From Candidatus Bathyarchaeota archaeon (GTDB lineage: Archaea; Thermoproteota; Bathyarchaeia; 40CM-2-53-6; FEN-987): a stretch of DNA of 55,406 bases. The translations under genes were made by a program, and so were the position numbers. The stretch lies in the NCBI GenBank assembly GCA_022865625.1, contig JALHTB010000108.1, forward strand, positions 1 through 55,406, read 5' to 3'. The notes under the pieces were generated by a model. That model was not told the DNA's origin and ran no database searches. It worked only from the letters and a program-made list of their open reading frames with translations. This document shows, in pieces, positions 8,011 through 18,551 of the stretch; the first letter of the stretch is position 1, and each line of letters begins with the position of its first letter.

Positions 8011-8217
8011 AGACGCGGATACGCATACGAGTCAACCTACTACTCCTCCGTAGCGTTCTCCCTTTCAAGTGAAGCACCAGTTGTGCGGTTTGAAGGAAAG
8101 TGAAGTCTGTAAGCGCTTTCGCGCGTCAGCTTGAGCAACGCTAGCCCCACAACTGCTGATAAACGTTTGCTCATCGCCGAAAACCTACCGTATCGCCTTG
8201 GCTAGTGGCTACTGTGA

Positions 8218-9700
<1,483 letters not shown>

Positions 9701-9714
9701 TTCACGCCGAAGTC

Positions 9715-10881
9715 CTACCGGGTGATCTCCATGGCCGAGACACGCCTTAGGAGGTCTGGATCTTTGTCGAGTTCTTTTCGGACTCCTTCGAGTCTTCCAG
9801 TAAGAGCCTTGGCGACACTGTCCTTGAGATCCTGCGGATGTAACTGACCGAGTGCATATGCCTTCTCAATTTCGGAGTACTTCCCGAATTGAATGCTGCC
9901 ACCATACTTGGCCGGTCTCTCGATTTCCAAGCTTCCCATCTGAGGTATCAGAATCAGGCGAACGATATCTAGGACTGGGTTGTTTTGAGTCTCTCGGGGC
10001 GGGCAGTACGCAGATCTTATCTTGTCTCTTATCTGTTCCGGCTGGTCGTGTACAAGAATCGCACTTCCAGGAATGCTCTTTGCCATCTTGCTTCCGATCT
10101 CAAAGTCGAATCTTGGATTCTCATCAAGATCTCCTGAAGTCTTGGTCCCAGATTGGTACTGAGATCCCCCGAAAAGGCTCAGAAGGAGAGGTGTGTGTAC
10201 TGAGATGGGCTTCTTCCTCTGCAACTTTTGAGCTGATTCACGGGCTATGATGTGTGCCTTCCTCTGGTCAATTCCTGCGCACGCGATGTCAAGGTCGAGT
10301 TGGAATATGTCTGCCGCTTGCATGCAGGGATAGAACAGCGCGGCCGTTTCGATGTCTTCTGTATCCACCTCTCGCCCCATTATCGGGAGCGCCCTGAGGG
10401 TTCTCTTCGTGGAGTTGGACTTGGCTATCCGTATCACCTTCTCCCAGTAGTCGATACTGCTCTCGAGCTCAGAACCCAAACGATACGTGACCTTGTCCGG
10501 CGGGATTCCTAGACCGGTGAAACATCGCTTGAAATACTCTGCACACAAGCGGATGCTCTCCAAGTTGCCTCCGAGTTTGTTGTTGATCCATGCGTGCCAA
10601 TCTGCCAGGAATACTGTGAATTGGCAGTCGGCGTCTACCATGTCCAGGATTTTTCCTCCGCAGATCAATCCTGTCCCGATGTGCATTCCACCGCTTGGCT
10701 CGAAGCCCCAGTAGGCCTTGGGAGACCGCGTCGTCTCTAGAAGCTGTTTCAGTTCATCTTGTGTGATGACTTCCTCGGTACCCCGCAGGATCAGCTCAAG
10801 TCGCTGCTCCACATCCAAAGCGCATCTCTCGTTCTGGAGATTGACTGTAGGCCTCTTAAAGAATGACTCAGGTTTCACCAT
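9715..10881 (-). CDS. tyrS: Tyrosyl-tRNA synthetase (archaeal type)
   Basis: Class I synthetase of 388 residues from the ATG at 10881; a GTG at 10926 would add 15 residues. It has the HIGH-type motif FEPSGGMHIGTGL, the tyrosine-binding MQAADIFQLDLDIACAGIDQ, and a KMSKS-type loop SKMAKS. The C-terminal AYCPPRETQNNPVLDIVR is typical of archaeal TyrRS. It charges tRNA-Tyr. The region between 10927 and 11033 before pheT holds no recognised gene. Confidence 0.93.
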   Translation of the reverse strand: MVKPESFFKRPTVNLQNERCALDVEQRLELILRGTEEVITQDELKQLLETTRSPKAYWGFEPSGGMHIGTGLICGGKILDMVDADCQFTVFLADWHAWINNKLGGNLESIRLCAEYFKRCFTGLGIPPDKVTYRLGSELESSIDYWEKVIRIAKSNSTKRTLRALPIMGREVDTEDIETAALFYPCMQAADIFQLDLDIACAGIDQRKAHIIARESAQKLQRKKPISVHTPLLLSLFGGSQYQSGTKTSGDLDENPRFDFEIGSKMAKSIPGSAILVHDQPEQIRDKIRSAYCPPRETQNNPVLDIVRLILIPQMGSLEIERPAKYGGSIQFGKYSEIEKAYALGQLHPQDLKDSVAKALTGRLEGVRKELDKDPDLLRRVSAMEITR

Positions 10882-11033
10882 GGGCAAGAGCTCAAGTAGC
10901 ACATGAACTCCTGCCCTGTCGCCCACGACACTAACACACGAACTTCATCGAGGGGCGTCGCCCCACTGGGTCGGCTCTCTCAGAGGTGGGCTGTTTCTAG
11001 TGCCCGATGTGGCTGTGTCTGTGGCCGACTAGA

Positions 11034-12734
11034 TTAATGGTTCGCTGCGAGGAGGCGTAGCTCCTGAGCATCCAGTTCAAAGGCTGCTGCCGGGTTTTGG
11101 ATTCCCCAGTTCTCGAGGACTTGCGGATGAAGCTCACCCACGATTCCAATCTCCTTTCCGCCAGATGAGACTGAAGCTGCTCGCCCTTCCAAGAAGCTAC
11201 TGTGACCTACTTCGCCGATCTGGCACTGCAAACCAAGATTCGCAGCAAGAGCTTCAACTGAAGCTTTGGCTTCAGTGAAGGAAGCCTCAGCGTGACAGGT
11301 GATACCTGCGAGTTTCACGATCTCTTTCACCTCCGAGCCGTTCCGTACAATACAGTCTCCCAGTTCGAAGACTCGCTGCGGATATTCAACATGGACATTG
11401 GAGGAGAGGATATCCATCAGGCTCGGAATCAGCCAGTTCCTGAGACATGTCAGGGTCTGAACTCTGGGGTTCTGGAGTTCAACGATTGTCTGGGTGGGAA
11501 GATTCATTCGTGTGAAGAGTTTCTCCGGATTCGACAGTACAAAGGTGAGCACTTCTTGGAAACCAAGGCCAATCGCTAGCTCCCTCAGTAGGTCATTGAA
11601 TTCGTGTTGCTGTGTTATGCCTCCAACGGTCCCATGAGGAGGCCATCTTGGTTCGATCCGGTTTAGGCCATAGGCGATGCCGATGTCCTCTATGATGTCG
11701 ACGGGGTGCATTATGTCCAATCGGAAGCACGGCACGATTACAGTCAAAGAGTCGGATGAGGCTTTGGTCGCGTCGAATCTCGCCTTCCGAAGCAGTCTGA
11801 TTGCTTCGCTTGCAGAAACTTCGATGCCAAGCGCGTGCCTAACGTAGTCGAGACCGAGCCTCATGCGATTCGTCTTGAAGACCGGTGTAACGGCCTTTCT
11901 CGTGCTTCCATATGGGTAGTGAATGATAGCCGAATAGGTCCGCCCTCCGCGGTCAACAAGACTGATAGTGACCATCATTAGCGCGTTCAATACCGTGCTG
12001 AGTGATGTTCCAGTCACTTCTACTAGCACGCTGTGCGTCCGAGGAGTGATTCTGCCCAAATCGTTCGAGTTTATGATGGGGGGAAAAGACAACACGCTGT
12101 TCTTTGAGTCGAGCAGGATCGGCCAGAGAGGGTTCCCCTCGACGATGTGGCCGTGTTCGATCCCTTTAGGATGCTTGGCTATGATTTCCCTGAGAGTCAT
12201 CTGTTCGTTTGTGCCCAGAGGGATGAAGCCGATCTCGTCCGGTCGTGCGACAGTGTACCTCAACGGGGGGACAATCAGATCATATTCATAGAGCCCTATC
12301 GACGATCTGCTTCGCTGTCGGCCGTAGCTATCGTCGAGTTTGTCTTGGAGATGCATGAGTCCTCGAATAGCAGCGTCTGTTAGCCGTACGTTCTTCACAA
12401 TCGAGCACGCGATGAAAGGTCTGATCTTCCCCAGGCGAGCGTCGACCTTTACCGATGTGCCGGACGCAGCAGCCACTCTGTAGTCCTTGAGGCCTGTCTC
12501 GAGACCAAGAAATCCGCGCAACGCACGAGCTATCCCCTCTGGAGACCACAGGTCCGGTCTGTTGGTGTCCTTGTTCTCGAGGCTTAGCTCCTCGACACCG
12601 CTCTCTTCCGAGATTGCGCGACTAGCTTCGCACTTGATTTGACCAAGAATCTCATTGAGAGCAGACAGATCCCTCGGTAGCTTGGCCTGGATCAGCTCTT
12701 CAAGATCCTCCTGATGCACACTTATTGTGACCAT
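11034..12734 (-). CDS. pheT: Phenylalanyl-tRNA synthetase beta subunit
   Basis: A protein of 566 residues, the size of archaeal/eukaryotic-type PheT, which lacks the bacterial N-terminal OB and C-terminal anticodon domains. Features: ENKDTNRPDLWSPEGIARAL, the B3/B4 editing region with SSIGLYEYD and GNPLWPILLDSKN, the B5 domain ending in CFRLDIMHPVDIIEDIGIAY, and a C-terminal catalytic-like domain with TFVLSNPEKLF. It forms an (alpha-beta)2 enzyme with PheS, encoded directly upstream and separated by a single base. Confidence 0.96.
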   Translation of the reverse strand: MVTISVHQEDLEELIQAKLPRDLSALNEILGQIKCEASRAISEESGVEELSLENKDTNRPDLWSPEGIARALRGFLGLETGLKDYRVAAASGTSVKVDARLGKIRPFIACSIVKNVRLTDAAIRGLMHLQDKLDDSYGRQRSRSSIGLYEYDLIVPPLRYTVARPDEIGFIPLGTNEQMTLREIIAKHPKGIEHGHIVEGNPLWPILLDSKNSVLSFPPIINSNDLGRITPRTHSVLVEVTGTSLSTVLNALMMVTISLVDRGGRTYSAIIHYPYGSTRKAVTPVFKTNRMRLGLDYVRHALGIEVSASEAIRLLRKARFDATKASSDSLTVIVPCFRLDIMHPVDIIEDIGIAYGLNRIEPRWPPHGTVGGITQQHEFNDLLRELAIGLGFQEVLTFVLSNPEKLFTRMNLPTQTIVELQNPRVQTLTCLRNWLIPSLMDILSSNVHVEYPQRVFELGDCIVRNGSEVKEIVKLAGITCHAEASFTEAKASVEALAANLGLQCQIGEVGHSSFLEGRAASVSSGGKEIGIVGELHPQVLENWGIQNPAAAFELDAQELRLLAANH

Positions 12735-12735
12735 T

Positions 12736-14253
12736 CTACGCGAGCTCCTGCTTTCTTAGCCATTCGAGATCTTGAGAGAAGAGCGTCCGCATGTCGTCGA
12801 TGCCAGCTTTCATCATGAAGAGACGCTCGACCCCGAGCCCCCAAGCTATTACTGGCACTCGAATGCCGAGAGGGATCGTGAGTTCCGGACGAAAGATCCC
12901 TGATCCGCCGAACTCGAACCAGCCCACTCCGTCCTTGTATGCTTGGAGCTCCACACTCGGTTCTGTGAACGGGAAGTAGTCGGGATTGAATCTCACCTTG
13001 TCGGCGCCAGCAATTTCTACTGCAAACTTCTCTAAGACTCCAAGCAGATCTCTGAGCGAGAGACCTTCACCGACAACTATCCCCTCAACCTGATTGAACT
13101 CCGTGAGGTGTGTCTTGTCTACCTTGTCAGGACGGAAACATCTCGCAATTGAGAAGTATTTTCCAGGAATCTGCAGTTCCTGGCTGACGAGGGTCCTTGC
13201 ACTCTCCGCGGTTCCATGACTTCTCAAGACGAGCCTCGAAGCCTCGGCTTCTGAATATGAGCATCTCCAGCCAGTTGATCCTGTCGTCCAACCGCTCTCG
13301 TGAGTCTTCTTGACATTCTGGAGATAACGGGCAAAAGGAGCAGGATCGCCATACTCCGGCGATTTGATGAGGTATATGTCGTGCACTTCACGAGCAGGAT
13401 GATCTTGGGGCATGTAGAGTGCATCGCAGTTGAAGAACATCGACTCGACGATCGGTCCAGTCATCTCCTTGAATCCAAGTGCAACGAGCTTCCACTTCAG
13501 TTCGTCCAAGAACCGTCGATAGGCTTGCTTCTTACCCGGCCAATATTGTGCCACGGGCGCCCTGACATCGTACTTCCTGAGCCTGACCTGTCGCCAACTT
13601 CCGGTTGCGAGCATCTCCGGCGTTAGGCTGCTGACTTCGGCCTGAACGGCGATTCCACGCTCAGCAAGCCTCAGTCCCTCTTCAGTGATAGAGATCACTT
13701 TGTCTGTTCGTTCGTGCACTGAAACGAGTCTTCTCTGTTTCAGCAGGTTCAGTTGGGCGGAGTCTGCCGGCGACAGTCTGGACACGTCGATCTCAGGAGA
13801 GTTCGAGAGTCTTTCTAGAACCTCCTCGTCAGGAGATCTATCCGGTAGTCTGGTTGCGACTATCCTCGTTGTCCTGTCGGTTGTGTCGAGGTCTGCCCAG
13901 CCTTTCCTCCTGAGCCACCCGTACACGATCGGAAGCATCTCAGCTGGGACATCTGCCTTTTGCGCAGCTTCGGACGCATTCATTGTTCCTCCGTTGTCAA
14001 CGACGATCTTCGCAATCCTACGCTCGGGCAATCCCTTCTCTGCATAGCCTCGTCCCTCCACAGTCAGCGTCGCGAACAACGTAGTCTCGTCTCTGATCGA
14101 TGCGTACCCTTTCTCAGCCAGGACCAGAGCTGCTCGCATGACAGCAGCTTCGTCAAGCCCAGTTTGGGCGGCAATTTGCGCTGACTTCGACGGCTTTCCA
14201 AGAGTTGCAGCCGCTTGGAGTGTTCTCGCTTCGTGCTCTCTAAGTTCAGTCAC
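12736..14253 (-). CDS. pheS: Phenylalanyl-tRNA synthetase alpha subunit
   Basis: Class II synthetase of 505 residues from the GTG at 14253 (VTELREHEARTLQAA); an upstream start at 14310 is possible but less natural. The N terminus has winged-helix repeats for tRNA binding (HEARTLQAAATLGKPSKSAQ). The catalytic part has motif 2 (KYFSIARCFRPDKVDKTHLT) and motif 3 (GLGVERLFMMKAGIDDMR). PQDHPAREVHD is the typical phenylalanine-site region. It is co-transcribed with pheT. Confidence 0.95.
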   Translation of the reverse strand: MTELREHEARTLQAAATLGKPSKSAQIAAQTGLDEAAVMRAALVLAEKGYASIRDETTLFATLTVEGRGYAEKGLPERRIAKIVVDNGGTMNASEAAQKADVPAEMLPIVYGWLRRKGWADLDTTDRTTRIVATRLPDRSPDEEVLERLSNSPEIDVSRLSPADSAQLNLLKQRRLVSVHERTDKVISITEEGLRLAERGIAVQAEVSSLTPEMLATGSWRQVRLRKYDVRAPVAQYWPGKKQAYRRFLDELKWKLVALGFKEMTGPIVESMFFNCDALYMPQDHPAREVHDIYLIKSPEYGDPAPFARYLQNVKKTHESGWTTGSTGWRCSYSEAEASRLVLRSHGTAESARTLVSQELQIPGKYFSIARCFRPDKVDKTHLTEFNQVEGIVVGEGLSLRDLLGVLEKFAVEIAGADKVRFNPDYFPFTEPSVELQAYKDGVGWFEFGGSGIFRPELTIPLGIRVPVIAWGLGVERLFMMKAGIDDMRTLFSQDLEWLRKQELA

Positions 14254-14482
14254 TAGATCACACCCTTCGTTCCAATAGAGCCAGGTTTGTGTGTCTGCTC
14301 CGAAGTGCATTCAGTCGAATGGGTGAATTCAGATGCGAAGTGCAAGCGCATGGCAACTCAAGTGCCGGGAGTGAACGTGAAAACGCAGTCACCGTCATCC
14401 TTTCTCTCGCATCTCATCATGGATCTCCGGAGACGTCCCAACACTAGGTAAAGATGCGACGATATATTAGCTCTACGCAGAT

Positions 14483-15610
14483 TCATTCAGGCAAATCGAC
14501 ACCCTTCGATTCCGCGAGGAATTCCTCTATGTGGTCCTTCGCTTTCTCTCGTTTTGCCTGATGTTCCATGAGAAAAGGCTTCACTCGCTCTGCGAGCATC
14601 TTCTTGCATTCTCCGCATAGTATGTGACCTGAAAGACAGTCTCTGCGAAGTTGTTCTATGTCCTTATCGTCGTCCATGAAGAGGAAGTACTCGTAGTGGT
14701 ACACGCTGCAGATGTCAGGGTTCGCGCCTAGCTTCCTCTGTTCTTCGATTGTAGTGCGCCCTCCTGTGAAGGCGCTCATTATCTTGCGTTCGGCTATCTC
14801 TGGCGAGTCGGTGGTGAAGATCGCAGTCTCAGGCATTGACGCTGACATCTTGCCTCCCTTTCCAAGCCCTGGGAGAAACTTGGAATGAATCTGCGCCGGC
14901 TTAGGAAATCCAAGCTTAGGCGCTACGTCTCGGGCGATTCGCCAATATGGATCCTGATCAATTGCCGCCGGTATCAGGCAAGGGACGCTCTTCCCGCTGA
15001 CTGCAGATGGCAGGAAGGCAGGTACTGACTGGATTGCAGGGAAGAAGATTATGCCTATGTTGGAGCTTTCCTGAAGACCGAAGACCGCCTTGACGGTCGA
15101 GAATGTCATGTGCTTCGCCACCTTGATGGCGAGTTCATACAGGTAGTTGATGTTCTTGATGTCTGAGATGATCACAGTCCTCTTCGGATCGAAACCGATC
15201 GCTATGATGTCAAGTGCATTTTCGTACGTCCAGCGGAACGGGTCATCAAGCTTCGTGTTCTGATGAAACAGGAACTTCTCATCGTCGGTCATCTGGAAGA
15301 AGAGATTAGCCTTGAAGACATCCTGCAAATGCTTCGTGAATATCCATGGGACAATGTGTCCGATATGCACAGGCCCCGATGGGCCTCTGCCGGTGTAGAG
15401 TGCGAACTTTCGACCTTTTTCGTACTCGTCCAGTATCCAGTTGAGGTCTCTATGAGAGAAGAAGATCCTCCTGCGAAGTTGTGTGTGTAACTTGCCAGCA
15501 TGTTTCTGGACACGATCCAGCAGGTCGATGGTCAAAGCCTCGGTGCCGAACTCTCGACTGAGTTTCTCGTAGTCGATCCTACCCGAGACTTCCCACGGGG
15601 TAACTATCAT
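14483..15610 (-). CDS. trpS: Tryptophanyl-tRNA synthetase (archaeal type)
   Basis: Class I synthetase of 375 residues from the ATG at 15610 (MIVTPWEVSGRIDYEKL), the usual archaeal TrpRS N terminus; a TTG at 15646 would add 12 residues. Motifs are GRGPSGPVHIGHIVPW (HIGH) and GKGGKMSASMPE (KMSKS), with AIDQDPYWRIARDVAPKLG in the tryptophan site. It charges tRNA-Trp, whose five-intron gene lies 3 kb away in this window. It is divergent from map, with a shared upstream region 15611-15754. Confidence 0.95.
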   Translation of the reverse strand: MIVTPWEVSGRIDYEKLSREFGTEALTIDLLDRVQKHAGKLHTQLRRRIFFSHRDLNWILDEYEKGRKFALYTGRGPSGPVHIGHIVPWIFTKHLQDVFKANLFFQMTDDEKFLFHQNTKLDDPFRWTYENALDIIAIGFDPKRTVIISDIKNINYLYELAIKVAKHMTFSTVKAVFGLQESSNIGIIFFPAIQSVPAFLPSAVSGKSVPCLIPAAIDQDPYWRIARDVAPKLGFPKPAQIHSKFLPGLGKGGKMSASMPETAIFTTDSPEIAERKIMSAFTGGRTTIEEQRKLGANPDICSVYHYEYFLFMDDDKDIEQLRRDCLSGHILCGECKKMLAERVKPFLMEHQAKREKAKDHIEEFLAESKGVDLPE

Positions 15611-15754
15611 TTCCTCGTTGTTGTTAGACAGCGCGAGCCTCTCCAAGTATTGTTCCGGACCACAAATTGTTACGGAGGTCTTGCTAAGTCACTCAGGCCT
15701 AAATATAATGCAAGCGATAACTGCCTGCGAAGCAACCCATGGAGAGTCCGGCAG

Positions 15755-16657
15755 TTGATTTCCAAGGATGAACTTGAAGCCTACAGAAGAGGGGGGCAGA
15801 TCATCTCAAAGCTTCGGAAGACAGTGCCATCTCTGGTGCGTGAAGGTGCGCTGGTTAGAGAGATTTGCGAGCGTGTCGAATCAGAGATCGTTGCCCTAGG
15901 AGGACAACCAGCGTTTCCATGCAATGTTGGTATCAACGAGGTTACGGCTCACTATACCTCTCCTTGGGATGATGCAAGTGTCTTGCCAAAGGACTCGCTA
16001 GTAAAAGTCGATTTTGGCGTGCATGTCGACGGCTACATTAACGACACAGCCGTAACGGTCTCACTGAGTCCCGTTCACAGTTCAATGATTGAAGTGGCCG
16101 AAGAGGCTCTGCGTGTTGCGATTGCCCACATAGCTCATGGGGTCAGGCTTTCCGACGTGGGGGGACATATCGAGAGAGCAATTGCACAATATGGCTGCAG
16201 ACCCATCAGAAACCTCACGGGGCACAAGGTGGAACGGTTCACGATCCATGCAGGGAAATCGGTTCCGAACATTGCTGGCCCGGCACCGGGGCGATTCGAG
16301 GCCGGTGAGGTCTATGCGATCGAACCCTTCGTGACGGTGAAAGAGGCTGCCGGCAGAGTTGAGGATTCTGATCGAGTATTCATCTACAGAGCGGTCAGAG
16401 AGAAAGGAGTGCGATCTGAGGCAGGGCGTAGGGTAGTGGAGCACGTCCGGAAGGCATACAGGACTCTGCCTTTTGCATCGAGATGGCTCTACACATCGCT
16501 TGGTAAGAGTGTCGTTGACGAAGGCTTCTCTGAGGCCGTGAAGGCAAAGTGCATCTCCGGATATCCTGTCTTGGTCGAGGCAAGCGGGAAGATCGTGGCG
16601 CAGGCGGAGCACACACTGATCGTCAAAGAGAACGGCTGCGAAGTCCTAACGATCTAG
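15755..16657 (+). CDS. map: Methionine aminopeptidase (type II, archaeal)
   Basis: A protein of 300 residues from a TTG at 15755, which has a GGAGAG site 8 bases upstream; the open frame extends back into trpS but that part is not map-like. The five metal ligands are visible: D86 (VKVDFGVH), D97 (GYINDTAV), H157 (NLTGHKVERF), E190 (YAIEPF) and the glutamate in QAEHTLIV. It removes the initiator methionine from new proteins, upstream in function of N-terminal acetylation by RimI-type enzymes. Confidence 0.94.
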   Translation: MISKDELEAYRRGGQIISKLRKTVPSLVREGALVREICERVESEIVALGGQPAFPCNVGINEVTAHYTSPWDDASVLPKDSLVKVDFGVHVDGYINDTAVTVSLSPVHSSMIEVAEEALRVAIAHIAHGVRLSDVGGHIERAIAQYGCRPIRNLTGHKVERFTIHAGKSVPNIAGPAPGRFEAGEVYAIEPFVTVKEAAGRVEDSDRVFIYRAVREKGVRSEAGRRVVEHVRKAYRTLPFASRWLYTSLGKSVVDEGFSEAVKAKCISGYPVLVEASGKIVAQAEHTLIVKENGCEVLTI

Positions 16658-17055
16658 AGCCGGCCTTTCTTCGCGGGCTCCTCAGCGTATATGGACTCAA
16701 CTCGCATTGTTCCGCTGCACTGCTGGCACTTGCCGACTTCCTTGTACACGAAGTCGCCCTCACCGAAGGCGCGCACTACTTTGAACCCGCAATTCCCGCA
16801 TAGGACAACTGAGAGCACCTTGGTTGCTAAGCTCTGTAAGACTGCTATCCTCCTTCGCATCTGCATTATCGAGGAAACAGCCAACACAATCGCCACTGAG
16901 CCGGCGATCGCGTAGAAGTAGAAGCTCTCCATATTTCCTTGCTGCTGGAAGTTGAAGGCGGAGTACATCGCCCAGACCGCCCAGCCAAGGATGACTATAC
17001 TGAAGATGACCATCAGGTAGCTGTAGATGCTGCTGGGTTTTGCTTCCAACTTCAT
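16654..17055 (-). CDS. Two-helix membrane protein with C-terminal zinc ribbon
   Basis: A protein of 133 residues with two membrane helices (about residues 11-32 and 46-64). A soluble C-terminal domain follows with two cysteine pairs, CGNC and CQQC, spaced as a zinc ribbon. I do not recognise a named family. It lies three bases downstream of the DUF1512-like gene on the same strand, so the two membrane proteins may work together. The start overlaps nothing; the 3' end overlaps convergent map by four bases. Confidence 0.75.
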   Translation of the reverse strand: MKLEAKPSSIYSYLMVIFSIVILGWAVWAMYSAFNFQQQGNMESFYFYAIAGSVAIVLAVSSIMQMRRRIAVLQSLATKVLSVVLCGNCGFKVVRAFGEGDFVYKEVGKCQQCSGTMRVESIYAEEPAKKGRL

Positions 17056-17058
17056 CGC

Positions 17059-18237
17059 CTACTGTGAGATCCCTATCGTGTTGCCTATTCCCGCGACTAT
17101 GATGAGGTCGCCTTTTTTCGTCCTCTCTTGGATCAGAGCTTTGATTCTTTGAATGACGCCGTCTGCAGCCTCAACTATCTCTTTCTTCATCGGGGTGATA
17201 GCTTCCTGAATGCTCTCTTTGACTATGATTGCATACACGGGGATCTTGTGCTTCGTCGCTTCCTCTTCTATCTTGAATCGTTCTGTCCCGACTCCTCCGA
17301 TGGCGGCTCCGATGCCCTCGCTTATCTCCCCTGTTTTTTCTCCCTCAAACTTGAGCGCAGCATCGACCATGATTATCATCGCGACCTTTCCCTTCTTCCC
17401 TTTGATCAGTGTGCGAATGGCGTCCCCAGGCTTTCCGACGTTTCCGCCCGGCCCCTTAGCCTTGAGAGCTATGACTCGACGCCCCTCGATCGTTGTTTCA
17501 GCAACCATGACGTCCTTCTCGACCTCCCGTTTCTGATGATCCCTCATAAGCCTCGACGCCACGAGCGCTCCCGCTCCGTCACCTACTGGTTGTCCCTGAG
17601 CAAACGCTTTCGCGGCACCAGAGTACGCCTCCGCCTCCTGCATGATCAATGGCAGCAACATCTGAAGTTGCAGTATCACGTAGAAGCTTGAGGTCTTCTT
17701 ACCGAGGAGGTAGAAGTGTCTCACCACCTTGAAAAGCAGGTTGAGTGCCCATGATGCTTCGACCAGATTCTCGAGATTGTTCACTTGGGCATCGGTTGCC
17801 TCCGGAGCGATCTTTTTGACATCGCTCTTGAACCTCAGGTCGCGAACATCCAAGAGGTGATCCAGCTTGCCAATGATTCCGGCAGGATCAAGGTCGACAG
17901 GAGCGATGAAGAACTGCTCAAGAAGACCTGACAGCGCAGGTGAAGGATCTTCTTTTGGTTTTCCGATGCTCTTGATTGTTCTGATAGCTAGAGCCTTCGC
18001 GTCATTCCTGATGAATTCGAGTTTCCTCACCGCACCGTCCAGTTGGAGGATTGCGATCCGACTCTGTATCTGTTGACCAAAGAAGAAGGAGGCAAAGATC
18101 ATCCCGAAGATTACGAGGTTCATGAGATTCGAAAGGACGCTGCTTCCTCCGGTTGGGGCGAGCTGAAGCGCCACATCAAATGTCAAGTCGGTATCCTCAA
18201 CGGGTCGGCCACTACGACCGGGCGCCGTTATAAACAT
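17059..18237 (-). CDS. DUF1512-like archaeal membrane protein
   Basis: A protein of 392 residues with one N-terminal hydrophobic segment (SNLMNLVIFGMIFASFFFGQ) and a large soluble domain. The soluble part has KAKGPGGNVGKPGDAIRTLI and the C-terminal GDLIIVAGIGNTIGISQ, which I associate with the archaeal DUF1512 family. The glycine-rich turns suggest a nucleotide or small-molecule fold, but no function is known. It is the first gene of a two-gene unit with the zinc-ribbon membrane protein. Confidence 0.75.
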   Translation of the reverse strand: MFITAPGRSGRPVEDTDLTFDVALQLAPTGGSSVLSNLMNLVIFGMIFASFFFGQQIQSRIAILQLDGAVRKLEFIRNDAKALAIRTIKSIGKPKEDPSPALSGLLEQFFIAPVDLDPAGIIGKLDHLLDVRDLRFKSDVKKIAPEATDAQVNNLENLVEASWALNLLFKVVRHFYLLGKKTSSFYVILQLQMLLPLIMQEAEAYSGAAKAFAQGQPVGDGAGALVASRLMRDHQKREVEKDVMVAETTIEGRRVIALKAKGPGGNVGKPGDAIRTLIKGKKGKVAMIIMVDAALKFEGEKTGEISEGIGAAIGGVGTERFKIEEEATKHKIPVYAIIVKESIQEAITPMKKEIVEAADGVIQRIKALIQERTKKGDLIIVAGIGNTIGISQ

Positions 18238-18276
18238 TGATTGATAGTTCTAGCAAGAAAGATGGATATGGAGTTG

Positions 18277-18397
18277 GCAGCTGTCCAAGTTTCGCGTGGC
18301 CTTGCGGAACACACTACCGCTTGAATCGCCTGGGAGATTCACTTCCGTGTTCGAAATGGGAACGGGTCCTAGCTCCCAGCTATGGCCGCCAGCTCCG
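18277..18397 (-). rRNA. rrf: 5S ribosomal RNA, not linked to 16S/23S
   Basis: On the minus strand the sequence contains the conserved 5S elements GGCGGCCATAGC, CCCGTTCCCATTTCGAACAC and GGAAGTGAA in the right order. The ends (AGCTG near 18394 and CAGCT near 18279) can pair to form helix I, and the length of about 120 nt fits. End positions are accurate to a few bases. No 16S or 23S gene is in the window, so this is a stand-alone 5S gene with its own promoter, as seen in several archaeal groups. Confidence 0.9.
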
Positions 18398-18417
18398 GGC
18401 TGTCCTTGGTTGAGCGA

Positions 18418-18425
18418 TAATTAAA
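18418..18425 (-). promoter_or_regulatory. TATA box of the 5S rRNA gene
   Basis: TTTAATTA on the minus strand is centred about 25 bases upstream of the 5S 5' end, the normal archaeal distance. The stretch from 18426 to 18551 between this box and the tRNA-Trp gene contains no convincing coding region. Confidence 0.6.
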
Positions 18426-18551
18426 CATTACCAGCTTCAGAACTTGCACACACACCCCGCAAGAGAAAGCATCTGCGAGAGACGACAGTGCGAACTCCTG
18501 ACGCCGAACTTTTCCACTCTGATCCGAAAGAGCCGCTTTAGGCAGTAGGAG

